A stretch of DNA of 64,000 nucleotides from Saprospiraceae bacterium. Its GTDB lineage: Bacteria > Bacteroidota > Bacteroidia > Chitinophagales > Saprospiraceae. The notes beneath the pieces are model-generated. The model saw only the letters and a program-made list of their open reading frames with translations. It was not told where the DNA came from and did no database searches. A program made the translations under genes and the position numbers. Shown here piece after piece: positions 43,717 through 51,750 of the stretch; position 1 is the first letter of the stretch, and the number at the start of each line of letters is the position of its first letter. The stretch is taken from NCBI GenBank assembly GCA_016718505.1, contig JADKDE010000003.1, positions 186,001 through 250,000 of the forward strand. Reading direction: 5' to 3'.

Positions 43717-44916
43717 TTAATTCTTCAATAATTCATCCAATTTTTGGACGAGTTCATTTTCCAAACTGTCGGAATAGCCAATAAATATATGCTCAACTTT
43801 ATGTGTTTTTGTATCTAAGATAAAAAATGTGGGATATGACTTAACTTCCATTTTATTCGCCCATTTTTTTTCCAAATCAAATATTGTGTGATAGGTTATC
43901 TTTTTATTTTTAATAAATTTATTCAAAGAAGTACTTGGAGGGTCTACTGTATTTATGCCTAAAATAAATAATTCTTTGGACGTATATCTTTTCTTTATTT
44001 TTTCTAAAACTGGAGCTGCTTTCATGCAGGGAAAACAGGACTTATACCAAAAATCAATCAACAAATATCTTGAAGCCAGACTATCTGTTGCAATTTTGGT
44101 ATTCAAATTACTTATTCCCCTAATAGGGTCCATTGTAGTGCCTACTATTTTTTTTAATTCAGCATAACGGTCTTCCGCAGGGGTTGATTTAAATTGTTTC
44201 AGTGGATGCTTTTTCAACATATTCTCGGAGGAATAGTCATCGTATGGAAAAGGCTTGCTAACCTTTTGAGGAATTGTAAAAATGGTACTATCAAATTGAG
44301 CATCACCCTCCATGATGTATTTGTCAACTTTTGCTGCTAAATTTAGGTCCTCATCAAAAATCATTATTTTTTCATATGTCAATGGAGTACCCATAACTGA
44401 ACTAGTATCATTCTTACTCAATTTATGCCCACTGTACAATTTCTGATATTGATAATCTTCTAAATTCGATAAGGTGCTATCTATCTCAAGCGATAGGTAA
44501 ATTTTATTATAATAAGCAGATCGAATATTTCCTCTCAAGGCTTGGAATGGATCATTGCCTTCGACTTTACGCGTACCCAATTCGTTGGAATCATCAATGA
44601 TGTAATAAATCAAATCGTCCTCTATGCCATATATAAGTTGATTACGGTCGTCTAATACCCAGTAATTTCGATATGTCTGCTGTTTCGGCATATCATCAAA
44701 AACTATTATTTTACCTGTATAAGTGCTTGTATCACTGCTCATAAGTGCTTTAGACCAACGCTTCTCACTGTATTCAAATTTAGTAAGTCTTGTAAGTTTC
44801 TCCTTGATGGAATTAAAAAATTGAGTCTTGGGATCGACCTGCTGTGCGCCTACGGAGTTTATAAACATTATTACTAATAAGGGCCAACGAATTAAATATA
44901 TTTTAATATTATTCAT
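43717..44916 (-). CDS. TlpA-like thioredoxin with N-terminal LolA-like domain
   Basis: 399-residue exported protein. A signal peptide (WPLLVIMFINSVGAQ) leads to an N-terminal ~230-residue beta-rich region reminiscent of LolA-type domains (weak match). The C-terminal ~140 residues form a thioredoxin fold with the redox motif in FWYKSCFPCMKAAP, a cis-proline in KSYPTFFIL and a TlpA-like insertion. Such proteins reduce or isomerise disulfides in the periplasm. It lies downstream of two secreted seven-cysteine proteins on the same strand, likely its substrates (inference). Confidence 0.8.
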   Translation of the reverse strand: MNNIKIYLIRWPLLVIMFINSVGAQQVDPKTQFFNSIKEKLTRLTKFEYSEKRWSKALMSSDTSTYTGKIIVFDDMPKQQTYRNYWVLDDRNQLIYGIEDDLIYYIIDDSNELGTRKVEGNDPFQALRGNIRSAYYNKIYLSLEIDSTLSNLEDYQYQKLYSGHKLSKNDTSSVMGTPLTYEKIMIFDEDLNLAAKVDKYIMEGDAQFDSTIFTIPQKVSKPFPYDDYSSENMLKKHPLKQFKSTPAEDRYAELKKIVGTTMDPIRGISNLNTKIATDSLASRYLLIDFWYKSCFPCMKAAPVLEKIKKRYTSKELFILGINTVDPPSTSLNKFIKNKKITYHTIFDLEKKWANKMEVKSYPTFFILDTKTHKVEHIFIGYSDSLENELVQKLDELLKN

Positions 44917-44972
44917 AATAAATTAAAATTTAATATTTGGGGATAAATAAATTTACCCCCAAATTTAATAAA

Positions 44973-45476
44973 TTAATTGAAAATAATTTCATCAGCTTCA
45001 AGTAAAACAAAACCACCTTCGTAGATTTTTTCACCTACAATTAGCCTCATTGTACAACAACAACTTCCAGCATTATAACATGTTACTTGACCATCAAGAT
45101 CGGGTGTTGTCACAGCACACCCATCTCCATTACCAGCAGTCTTACAAAAACAATCTACAGTTACTGTACTCTTTGTTCTTCCTAAATTAATAGAATTTGC
45201 AAAATTTTCAACATCAATGAACCAATAATTCTTATTTGGATCCAATCCAATTTTATTACTTTTTAAATCAACTTTACTAAAATTCCAAAAATCATCAGTT
45301 TTAAATATATTATTGGATGATTTGATAAACTTTGAAATCAAATATTTTCCATTTCCTTTATTTTCAAGGGTCAATTGTATTAAATTTCCAGATTTTAATT
45401 GAAAATCGATAGTCTGCCCATAATTTTTTAATAAAGTGAATAGCATCATTATACAAAATAAAAAAATCTTTTTCAT
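44973..45476 (-). CDS. Secreted seven-cysteine protein, paralogue 1
   Basis: 167 residues with signal peptide (MKKIFLFCIMMLFTLLKNYGQ). The middle is beta-rich, and the C-terminal half carries seven cysteines in the pattern CxC, C, TCY, then CCC (VDCFCKTAG, GDGCAV, VTCYNAGSCCC) followed by a GGFVLLE strand. The neighbouring gene at 45491-45952 has the same arrangement. Not a family I know. A 14-base spacer separates the two genes, so they are probably co-transcribed. Confidence 0.75.
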   Translation of the reverse strand: MKKIFLFCIMMLFTLLKNYGQTIDFQLKSGNLIQLTLENKGNGKYLISKFIKSSNNIFKTDDFWNFSKVDLKSNKIGLDPNKNYWFIDVENFANSINLGRTKSTVTVDCFCKTAGNGDGCAVTTPDLDGQVTCYNAGSCCCTMRLIVGEKIYEGGFVLLEADEIIFN

Positions 45477-45490
45477 ATTAAATTCTTTAA

Positions 45491-45952
45491 TTAATCAATT
45501 ATAAAAAATCCACCCGTAGATTTAAAACTGTTTATTATTACTGTTGCAGCACAACACTTACAGGGGCTATGAGTTGACGAGTAACAGGTATAGGTATTTA
45601 AATACTTTTCCCAATTGCATTCTCCACCAGATCTACATTCGCAAGTTGCCTCAGGAGCTTTTGTTAATAGGTATCTAGAATTTACATCTTCTAGCGGGAC
45701 AAAATAAATATTAGTTTTCGAATAATCCACATTAGCACCATCAAGAATTTCTAAATTAGTTAAATCAACAAATGTCGTAGTTTTAAATTCCGAATTTGCA
45801 CCTAACGATACCTTAGAAAATTGATATTTCTCATTTTGTTTAGTTACTGCAACTTTTATTACTGTTCCATCAGTTGTTTTAAAAAAATAGTCTTGAGCTC
45901 TTATTAACATACTACTTAGCATAAGAACGCTCATCATCAAAATCTTTTTCAT
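45491..45952 (-). CDS. Secreted seven-cysteine protein, paralogue 2
   Basis: 153 residues with signal peptide (MKKILMMSVLMLSSMLIRAQ). Same layout as its downstream neighbour: N-terminal beta-rich half starting DYFFKTTDGTVIKVAVTK, then seven cysteines as CEC, EC, TCY, CKCC, and a final GGFFIID strand. The family pattern can be written CxC-x(5-7)-C-x(~10)-TCY-x(4-6)-C-x(0-1)-CC. Function unknown. A GCATATATGC palindrome lies about 217 bases upstream. Confidence 0.75.
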   Translation of the reverse strand: MKKILMMSVLMLSSMLIRAQDYFFKTTDGTVIKVAVTKQNEKYQFSKVSLGANSEFKTTTFVDLTNLEILDGANVDYSKTNIYFVPLEDVNSRYLLTKAPEATCECRSGGECNWEKYLNTYTCYSSTHSPCKCCAATVIINSFKSTGGFFIID

Positions 45953-45984
45953 AAAATAAAAATTAAAATAATTTGCCTACTCTA

Positions 45985-46115
45985 GTCCCTTTTCGGCGTA
46001 CGGGGCTCTACTATTTTGAAGGCTGTTCGAGCGTAAGGCCTTTGCATCTGAATTGGTGAAGAGAGAGTCAGGTCGTTACTAGTCTCTATAGGTCTTACAA
46101 GAAGTGAGAATGCGT
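45985..46115. other. GC-richer non-coding patch of unclear nature
   Basis: Between the cysteine-protein genes and the palindrome, a stretch with more GC than its surroundings (for example TTTTCGGCGTACGGGGCTC at the start and GAAGTGAGAATGCG at the end). It has some likeness to the dispersed repeat ends but lacks the shared central modules; it may be a decayed copy or a leader. Confidence 0.35.
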
Positions 46116-46168
46116 CACTTAAATATGATCATATTACGAATGTAAATATATATAAAAATATTTAATTT

Positions 46169-46186
46169 ATAGGCATATATGCCTAT
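46169..46186. promoter_or_regulatory. Palindromic operator candidate 1
   Basis: Perfect 18-base palindrome ATAGGCATATATGCCTAT. Its core GCATATATGC is shared with the palindrome at 47201-47220; the two differ only by a symmetric change (TAGGC versus TAAGC). It lies upstream of the seven-cysteine/TlpA gene group. Confidence 0.7.
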
Positions 46187-46250
46187 TTTATTTATATATA
46201 TTTATTATTTTTATGTATATTTAATTTATTATCTGTCATTTATATGCTTT

Positions 46251-47147
46251 TCAAATTGATTTAATATTTATTCCCATATTGAATTTATTGGCTTCTGATT
46301 CCAAGGGACTATAATAAATATAAAAGTTAACATCTCTTGAATTATTTTTCAGAGACAAATAACCAATCTTGAGTGCAAAGCCATAGGAAAATCTACTCGC
46401 TGTAGTGCTGAAAAATGTATTTTTTAAATTTTTATTGAGTAGCATGGTACAGATATAGGGTTCGCAATAAAATATACCAATGTCTTTCTGTCCAGGTCTA
46501 GAGACTTCTTGGCTCCTGAATAATGATTGGAGACCAAATAGTAAATGGAATGAATATCCAATTTTCGTGACTCCTTTAGTGGGTTGAAATGGTACACTCC
46601 TTATATCAAAAACTGTACGAGTTTTTAACAGTGGTCCTTTATAAGCAAAATTACTCCTCCATTTCCCTTTATCAAGAAACATATCATAATCTAATCGAAA
46701 GGTTACTGGCGAGGGATCTAGTGAGAAAAGGTAGGCCGCCACATTATTTCTAGCACTATCCAACGTTACGGCAACTCTATTCATAATACTCGCTCCAACA
46801 CTTCGCTGTTGGAGATATGGTTTGTCGGGATATTTCCTGCCTTTTAAGCCTACAATAGAATCTGTTTGTTCTTCATCATCTATCAAAATAGTAAATCTTC
46901 TCAATGTCATGGCAAGTTCAGAGTTTGCACCACTCCCTGATTTACCAGCTCCAGCTTGAATATCTGTGAAATTTTTGGATTGCAGAATTCCTTCAATCAT
47001 GATGGAATCAAGTTTCGAGGCAAATGTATCTCTAGCAAAAACAAATTGCTGCGAATAAATTACTCCAATAGAAGTTAAATATAAATAGATAAAGAAAAGT
47101 AGTCTAAAACATTTTAAAAATGTTCGAATATAGATTCTGCAATACAT
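46251..47147 (-). CDS. Hypothetical exported protein, divergent from XRE regulator
   Basis: 298 residues with an N-terminal hydrophobic segment (FRLLFFIYLYLTSIGVIYSQ) that looks like a signal peptide; a long N-terminal extension (MYCRIYIRTFLK) suggests a later start is possible. The rest is polar with strands (FRLDYDMFLDKGKW, FSYGFALKIGYLSL, VNFYIYYSPLES) near the C-terminus, compatible with an outer-membrane barrel, but the fold is uncertain. It lies between the two matching palindromes. Confidence 0.6.
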   Translation of the reverse strand: MYCRIYIRTFLKCFRLLFFIYLYLTSIGVIYSQQFVFARDTFASKLDSIMIEGILQSKNFTDIQAGAGKSGSGANSELAMTLRRFTILIDDEEQTDSIVGLKGRKYPDKPYLQQRSVGASIMNRVAVTLDSARNNVAAYLFSLDPSPVTFRLDYDMFLDKGKWRSNFAYKGPLLKTRTVFDIRSVPFQPTKGVTKIGYSFHLLFGLQSLFRSQEVSRPGQKDIGIFYCEPYICTMLLNKNLKNTFFSTTASRFSYGFALKIGYLSLKNNSRDVNFYIYYSPLESEANKFNMGINIKSI

Positions 47148-47178
47148 AGTTTTCTTATTTTAAATTGCTTACGCATAA

Positions 47179-47186
47179 CAAATATA
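47179..47186 (-). promoter_or_regulatory. Putative promoter of the 46251-47147 gene
   Basis: Minus-strand TATATTTG, exact TAnnTTTG box, 31 bases upstream of the gene start. The palindrome at 47201-47220 lies directly upstream, where the -33 element would be, so a bound regulator could block the promoter. Confidence 0.55.
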
Positions 47187-47200
47187 GATATATTAATTAA

Positions 47201-47220
47201 TATAAGCATATATGCTTATA
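47201..47220. promoter_or_regulatory. Palindromic operator candidate 2
   Basis: Perfect 20-base palindrome TATAAGCATATATGCTTATA, 33 bases before the XRE gene start and 54 before the divergent gene. Shares the core with the palindrome at 46169-46186. Confidence 0.75.
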
Positions 47221-47252
47221 TATTTTTTTGTATTACAATATATTTTGCGGTC

Positions 47253-47504
47253 ATGCCCAAGCATCGCAAAAATAAAAATGGTATAGAGGCTTTTGGAAAA
47301 CACCTTCAGTCTTTAAGAAAAAAACTTGGGGTTTCACAAGAAGCTCTTGCTATGAGGGCTGATGTTGAGATAAGTCAAATCAGCAGGATCGAAAGGGCAT
47401 GCATTAATACGAGTTTAAGCCAACTATTAAGTATAGCAAAAGCACTGGATATACATCCAAAAGAATTGTTAGATTTCCATTGGGATTCTAGTACTATTGA
47501 ATAA
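47253..47504 (+). CDS. XRE family helix-turn-helix regulator
   Basis: 83-residue single-domain DNA-binding protein of the Xre/Cro-C1 type: SLRKKLGVSQEALAMRADVE as helices 1-2, QISRIERACINTSLSQLL as recognition helix and beyond, then LDIHPKELLDFHW. No ligand or dimerisation extension. Two GCATATATGC palindromes, one in its own promoter region, are probable binding sites (inference). It is read away from the 46251-47147 gene. Confidence 0.88.
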   Translation: MPKHRKNKNGIEAFGKHLQSLRKKLGVSQEALAMRADVEISQISRIERACINTSLSQLLSIAKALDIHPKELLDFHWDSSTIE

Positions 47505-47543
47505 ATATCCACATATTTATCCCCCACACTACCCCTACATAGA

Positions 47544-47664
47544 GCGCAAGGGACAGTAATGGGCCCTGATATCCAGCTTCGATGGAAAGAAGGGCGTCTC
47601 GACGACTTGGGTGTCGAGACCGAAGCCATGCATGGCCCAGTCCTCACAGCGTGAGGATGCGCCC
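47544..47664 (+). repeat. Dispersed structured repeat, copy F
   Basis: Starts GCGCAAGGGACAGTAATGG exactly like copy C and ends GAGGATGCGCCC with an A-tract. Also shares GCCATGCATGGCCC with copy C, while the sequence between these blocks differs but keeps hairpins (GTCTCGAC…GTCGAGAC). The terminal hairpin is TCCTCAC/GTGAGGA. Confidence 0.8.
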
Positions 47665-47718
47665 TAAAAAATATCACCACTTTTCCCTCAATATATCCGA
47701 TGTAATTCAAGAATAAAT

Positions 47719-47726
47719 TACCTTTG
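47719..47726 (+). promoter_or_regulatory. Putative promoter of the 47748 gene
   Basis: TACCTTTG, exact TAnnTTTG box, 21 bases before the ATG. Confidence 0.5.
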
Positions 47727-47747
47727 CGCTCTTAAAAAAATAAAAAT

Positions 47748-48269
47748 ATGAAATTTTTGACCCTAATGGTGATGCTGGCTTCTTTGTGGCAAACGGGTGC
47801 TTTGGAGGGTCGAATAGAGGGTACGCTCGGCACGAAGCTTTTTGTGGGGCAAGAATATACTGGTTCCATCTCGTCCAACGTGTCCGCAGCTATGCGCAAA
47901 TCGACTACCAGTGCACAATCACAGACGATGACCATCTCGACGGTTGATAAAAATGGTACAGAACTGAGTCTTTACATTCGCGATCTTAGGTGCTTGAAAA
48001 CCAAACAAAATATTCCCATAGACGCTCATGGCCGCGTAACACTGATGATAAATACGCCAACAAGCAATAATAGCCAAATATCCTATGGCATGGGTGGCAA
48101 TCCATATACGGGTATGATAAGCCAAGTAGTGTACGAACCGAAGTCCAATACGATCAGTTTTGAGGTAAATGGGAGGATAGGTTCGTTTTTATCTAAAGGG
48201 AAATCGATAGAATTAAAAAACTTGAAATTTGCCAATATCAAGTTGTCGGGGCAAAAATTAGGGGTGTAA
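47748..48269 (+). CDS. Hypothetical exported protein
   Basis: 173 residues with a short N-terminal hydrophobic segment (FLTLMVMLASLWQTGAL) acting as a signal peptide. The mature protein is beta-rich (TKLFVGQEYTGSISS, GTELSLYIRDLRCL, TISFEVNGRIGSFLS). No family recognised and no obvious partner gene. It sits between repeat copy F and the tRNA gene. Confidence 0.6.
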   Translation: MKFLTLMVMLASLWQTGALEGRIEGTLGTKLFVGQEYTGSISSNVSAAMRKSTTSAQSQTMTISTVDKNGTELSLYIRDLRCLKTKQNIPIDAHGRVTLMINTPTSNNSQISYGMGGNPYTGMISQVVYEPKSNTISFEVNGRIGSFLSKGKSIELKNLKFANIKLSGQKLGV

Positions 48270-48318
48270 ATCTGGATAAATTTTGCCCAATGATTTAGTT
48301 TGGGTAGGAATTTTGCCT

Positions 48319-48326
48319 TATATTTG
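48319..48326 (+). promoter_or_regulatory. Putative promoter of tRNA-Leu
   Basis: TATATTTG, exact TAnnTTTG box, 13 bases before the mature tRNA 5' end, with TTTG about 16 bases further upstream. Confidence 0.65.
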
Positions 48327-48339
48327 CAGTCCACAAGAT

Positions 48340-48423
48340 ACCCACGTGGTGAAATTGGTAGACATGCTACTTTGAGGGGGTAGTGGGCGAAAGCCTGTGC
48401 TGGTTCGAATCCAGTCGTGGGTA
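48340..48423 (+). tRNA. tRNA-Leu (anticodon GAG)
   Basis: Acceptor stem ACCCACG / CGTGGGT, D-loop TTGGTAGAC, anticodon stem CTACT/GGTAG with loop TTGAGGG (anticodon GAG), a class II long variable arm (GGGCGAAAGCC), and the T-arm CTGGTTCGAATCCAG. CCA is not encoded. A promoter box and terminator flank the gene, so it is a single-gene transcript. Confidence 0.93.
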
Positions 48424-48430
48424 CAACTAG

Positions 48431-48462
48431 AGGTTCTTTGCTGATGGCAGAGGACCTTTTTT
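48431..48462 (+). terminator. Intrinsic terminator after tRNA-Leu
   Basis: AGGTTCTTTGC / GCAGAGGACCT stem with two wobble pairs and a 5-base loop, followed by a run of T. It reaches into the stop codon of the convergent acyltransferase gene. Confidence 0.75.
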
Positions 48463-49048
48463 ATTTAATCCTAGAGACCGTATTGTTGGACAATTTATAT
48501 AGCTGATTGGACTCAGGGCAGAAGGCCAAACCTTCGGTGTCAAAGGTCAGTTTGTATCCGTGTTCGCTCATCCATCCGGTCTGTTTGGCGGGATTGCCCA
48601 TCATGAGAGCATATGCAGGGACGCTTTTGGTCACAACTGCCCCAGCACCGATAAAGGCGTACTGCCCGATATCATTGCCACAAACGATGGTCGCATTGGC
48701 TCCGATACTGGCACCTTTTCCGACTACTGTCTTTAGGTATTCTGATTTGCGATTGACGGCTGAGCGAGGATTGACCACATTGGTGAATACCATAGATGGC
48801 CCCAGGAATACGTCGTCTTCGCAGATGACGCCCGTATATATCGAGACGTTGTTTTGGATCTTTACGTTCTGACCCAGGACTACTTGGGGTGAGATTACGA
48901 CGTTCTGACCTATATTGCACCGATCCCCGATAACACAATTCGCCATGATATGACTGAAATGCCAGATTTTGACGCCTTCGCCGATGGTACAAGGCTCGTC
49001 CACGTAGCTGGATTCGTGGACAAAATAAGATTTGGATGATTCTTCCAT
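48461..49048 (-). CDS. Hexapeptide-repeat acyltransferase (WlbB-like)
   Basis: 195-residue left-handed beta-helix acyltransferase. Repeated hexapeptides are obvious (TIGEGVKIWHFSHIMANC, IGDRCNIGQNVVI, LGQNVKIQNNVSI, GASIGANATIV), followed by GAGAVVTKSVPAYALMMGNPA. It resembles N-acetyltransferases of surface-sugar pathways, such as WlbB/PglD-type enzymes making acetamido sugars. The open frame extends to 49141, but the ATG at 49048 (MEESSKSYFVHESS) fits the family start. Confidence 0.85.
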   Translation of the reverse strand: MEESSKSYFVHESSYVDEPCTIGEGVKIWHFSHIMANCVIGDRCNIGQNVVISPQVVLGQNVKIQNNVSIYTGVICEDDVFLGPSMVFTNVVNPRSAVNRKSEYLKTVVGKGASIGANATIVCGNDIGQYAFIGAGAVVTKSVPAYALMMGNPAKQTGWMSEHGYKLTFDTEGLAFCPESNQLYKLSNNTVSRIK

Positions 49049-49182
49049 TCGTTTAAAATAAGCCACAATATCGCCATAAAATGGAAATTTCGATAAAAAA
49101 TAATTGCCGCAAATGAGAATTTTGTTGGTACTTGAGTCCAAATATGTTTAACTTTGTCCGACTGAAAACGTTGAATACTATT

Positions 49183-49705
49183 ATGAAACAAAAGATATAT
49201 CTAGGAGTTTGGGGTGCGGTAGCGTTGATTATCATAGCTACATTGACGAGAATTATTCCTCACGAATTGAATTTTTCACCCCTTGGCCGGTTCCCATACT
49301 TGCTACCTTTATAAGCGACCTGGTTTTAAACAATACTTTGTACAAATCAGCTCAAGGCTTTCAGTGGTTTTATGATGGATTTTATTGGCAATATCTAGCT
49401 TATGCCATCATCGTATTTTGGGGTGCAAGCATCTTGAAAAACGTAAAAGTCCAAAATGTAATAGTAGGCGCATTGGGTTCATCCCTGATATTTTTCCTAG
49501 TGTCAAATTTCGGTGTATTCGCAATGTCCAGTACCTATACCAAGGACTTTGCAGGACTTATGACCTGTATGACTGCGGGATTCCATTCATCAAAACCACC
49601 ATCTTGGGGGATTTGATCTTTAGTGTTTTGTTTTTTGGAGCTTACGGCTTGTGGACTTCAAAACTAAGTATCACGGCTAAAGCCAGTCAGCTCTTTGCCA
49701 AATAA
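49183..49705 (+). pseudogene. Decayed DUF6580-type membrane protein gene
   Basis: Three fragments in different frames together resemble a DUF6580 (ECF-transporter-S-like) membrane protein. Start: MKQKIYLGVWGAVALIIIATLTRIIPHELNFSP; middle: PVPILATFISDLVLNN … LAYAIIVFWGASILKN … SLIFFLVSNFGVFAMSS; end: IPFIKTTILGDLIFSVLFFGAYGLW. A first break at about 49275-49310 comes with loss of some 20 family residues; a second single-base shift lies in the G-run near 49580. The product would be non-functional unless these are sequencing errors. Confidence 0.7.
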
Positions 49706-50048
49706 GATTTGTCCATTTTGTAAGGAGACTTTCCGATGCTCTGCAAATGAGGATGCTGTTTGTGGCTGCCAAGGAGTTGAACTGAGCTCCGCAACGCGCA
49801 TTTTCCTAGAAAAAAGCTTCGAAGACTGTCTTTACAATCACTGTCTTTCTCATTTTGAATCGTTGACACAACGGGCTGCAATGTATCAACTTCCCAAGGA
49901 TGCAAAAGACTTGTTACCCAATATTCATTATACGATTGAGAGTGGCAAAATGGTTTTTACTGAGCTATATCACTACCAACGAGGTCTATGTTGTGGCAGT
50001 GGTTGTAGGCACTGTGTGTATGGATTCACGGCTGTAAAAGAATTTTAA
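49695..50048 (+). CDS. Cysteine-rich CWC domain fused to DUF5522
   Basis: 117-residue protein with two small cysteine modules: N-terminal KICPFCKETFRCSANEDAVC (CWC-type, probable zinc ribbon) and C-terminal FTELYHYQRGLCCGSGCRHC of the DUF5522 type. The C-terminal CCGSGCxHC cluster suggests metal or iron-sulfur binding. Function unknown. The start is a TTG overlapping the end of the DUF6580 remnant; no ATG is available near. Confidence 0.72.
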   Translation: MPNKICPFCKETFRCSANEDAVCGCQGVELSSATRIFLEKSFEDCLYNHCLSHFESLTQRAAMYQLPKDAKDLLPNIHYTIESGKMVFTELYHYQRGLCCGSGCRHCVYGFTAVKEF

Positions 50049-50084
50049 AAAACAATATCTTCAAGCTTCGGCAATTCCTCACAC

Positions 50085-51323
50085 TTATTCGTACCTCAGC
50101 GATTCGATTGGATCCAATTTGGATGCTTTGAGCGCAGGATAAAGCCCAGATACCAACCCAACCAAAATACACATCACCATCCCCAAGGTCATCCACGCCC
50201 ATGGGATGATAAAGCTACCTCCTACGAATATGGTCACGATATTCCCAACCAATATCCCTAAGAAAATACCCACAATTCCACCCAGAATGCAGATAAATAT
50301 CGCCTCTGTAAGAAATTGTATCAAGATATTCCTTCTAGTAGCACCCAATGCTTTGGTGATGCCAATTTCTCTAGTCCTTTCGGTCACAGAGACGAGCATG
50401 ATATTCATCAGCCCTATGGCTGCGCCTATTAACGTTATCAGCCCTATGCCGATCGTAGCCGATCGAAGCATAACCGTGTTATCCTTCAAGATTTTAAGGA
50501 TGCCGTCGCTCTTAGCTATTTCGAAATCATTCTCCTCTCCCGCTCGCAGTCCCCTGACATTGCGAAACATGCCCGTAGTATAATTGATCGCACCTTCCAT
50601 TTCAGTTGACATTGGCACAGAAACGCCAAGGGAATAACTGTCTTCTGTACCGCCATACTGAGCCTTTGCGCGCAATAATGGCACATAACAGCCCCTGTCA
50701 CTGCTGCGATTCATGCTTGAACCCTTTGATTTGAGGACCCCAATGACCTTATAATGCTGATTGTCCACCGTCACGATTTTGTCAATGGCAAACTCGCTAT
50801 TGCCCTTGAAAATTTTCTTAACAATATCGGCTCCTAGGAGTATTTTCGATTCGCCACCTTGAATTTCAGAAAGTGAAAACGCCCTCCCAACCTCGATATC
50901 GTGGCCATTGGCATCAAGATAAATCTCATCCACCCCTGTGATAAATACATTGGGATTGGTCTTTTCATCCAGATATTTCACCACCGACTGAAAATTAGCG
51001 TCGAAACTCACAAAAACATTTCCTGAATATTTGTATTTTTCCTTCAGTTCCATGGCATCACGAAAAGAGATGATTGGACCCATCTTACGCCTTCTCCCGC
51101 GATTATTGCTCAACAAATCCGTACCCTTCCGCTCTATGGCAAAACTATTGGCTCCCATGCTCGAAAAGTTGTCACTCATGGAATACAAAATTGAGTCTAT
51201 AGCCGTCAAAATTCCCACCAAAGCCATAATACCAAAGGCAATGATCATCAGCGTCAACGACGCTCTCAGCACGTTTGAGCGCACCGACCGCAGGGCCATT
51301 TTGAGATTCTCAAGAGTATTCAA
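50085..51323 (-). CDS. MacB/FtsX-type ABC transporter permease
   Basis: 412-residue permease: N-terminal membrane segment (LTLMIIAFGIMALVGILTAI), a large periplasmic MacB-PCD domain, and three C-terminal membrane segments (IGIGLITLIGAAIGLMNIMLV, IFICILGGIVGIFLGILVG, WMTLGMVMCILVGLVSGLYPA) with the SVTERTREIGITKALGAT loop that docks the ATPase. No ATPase gene is adjacent. MacB-like systems move lipoproteins or small molecules across the envelope using mechanical force. Confidence 0.9.
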   Translation of the reverse strand: MNTLENLKMALRSVRSNVLRASLTLMIIAFGIMALVGILTAIDSILYSMSDNFSSMGANSFAIERKGTDLLSNNRGRRRKMGPIISFRDAMELKEKYKYSGNVFVSFDANFQSVVKYLDEKTNPNVFITGVDEIYLDANGHDIEVGRAFSLSEIQGGESKILLGADIVKKIFKGNSEFAIDKIVTVDNQHYKVIGVLKSKGSSMNRSSDRGCYVPLLRAKAQYGGTEDSYSLGVSVPMSTEMEGAINYTTGMFRNVRGLRAGEENDFEIAKSDGILKILKDNTVMLRSATIGIGLITLIGAAIGLMNIMLVSVTERTREIGITKALGATRRNILIQFLTEAIFICILGGIVGIFLGILVGNIVTIFVGGSFIIPWAWMTLGMVMCILVGLVSGLYPALKASKLDPIESLRYE

Positions 51324-51470
51324 AACTATCCGAAAAATTGATTCAAAAGTAAAGTTCTAAATTAATCCCCAATAACCTTGTATATGATAGATAAAAGCCC
51401 AAAAAAAATAGACCAAATCTTAGCATGACTTCCTAGGAAATTATCCGAGAGATAGCATTAAAAGATTTTT

Positions 51471-51593
51471 GGCGTCCCCCTCCCATGTCTGTGACCTGGG
51501 AGGGTCGTGTGTTACGTGGGTTCCGTCTCGCCCAGAGGCCGAGACTCATGCCATATCACAGATATGACGTGACCACTCCACCCACTGACGCGC
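51471..51593 (-). repeat. Dispersed structured repeat, copy G
   Basis: Between divergent genes. Starts GGCGTCCCCCTCCCA, ends CTGACGCGC. Contains hairpins CTCCCATGTCTGTGACCTGGGAG and CATATCACAGATATGA(C) and the family words GTCTCG and CCGAGACTCATG. Since both neighbouring genes point away, this copy is not a terminator. Confidence 0.75.
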
Positions 51594-51750
51594 TAAGGGA
51601 GGGTGCAATCGATCATTGGTTACCAATCTTTCTTAATTTTGATATAAAAGTTTTTTGCCAAAGTTTTATTGAGGAATGCAGTAATTTTTTATTCGCATTT
51701 AAGACTGTACCGACTTAATGAATATTATACATATATTTGTAAAAAAAGCT

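Noticed and set aside
49132..49314. Separate small gene before the DUF6580 remnant
   Set aside because: Its in-frame continuation from ATG 49183 is the N-terminus of the same broken membrane protein.
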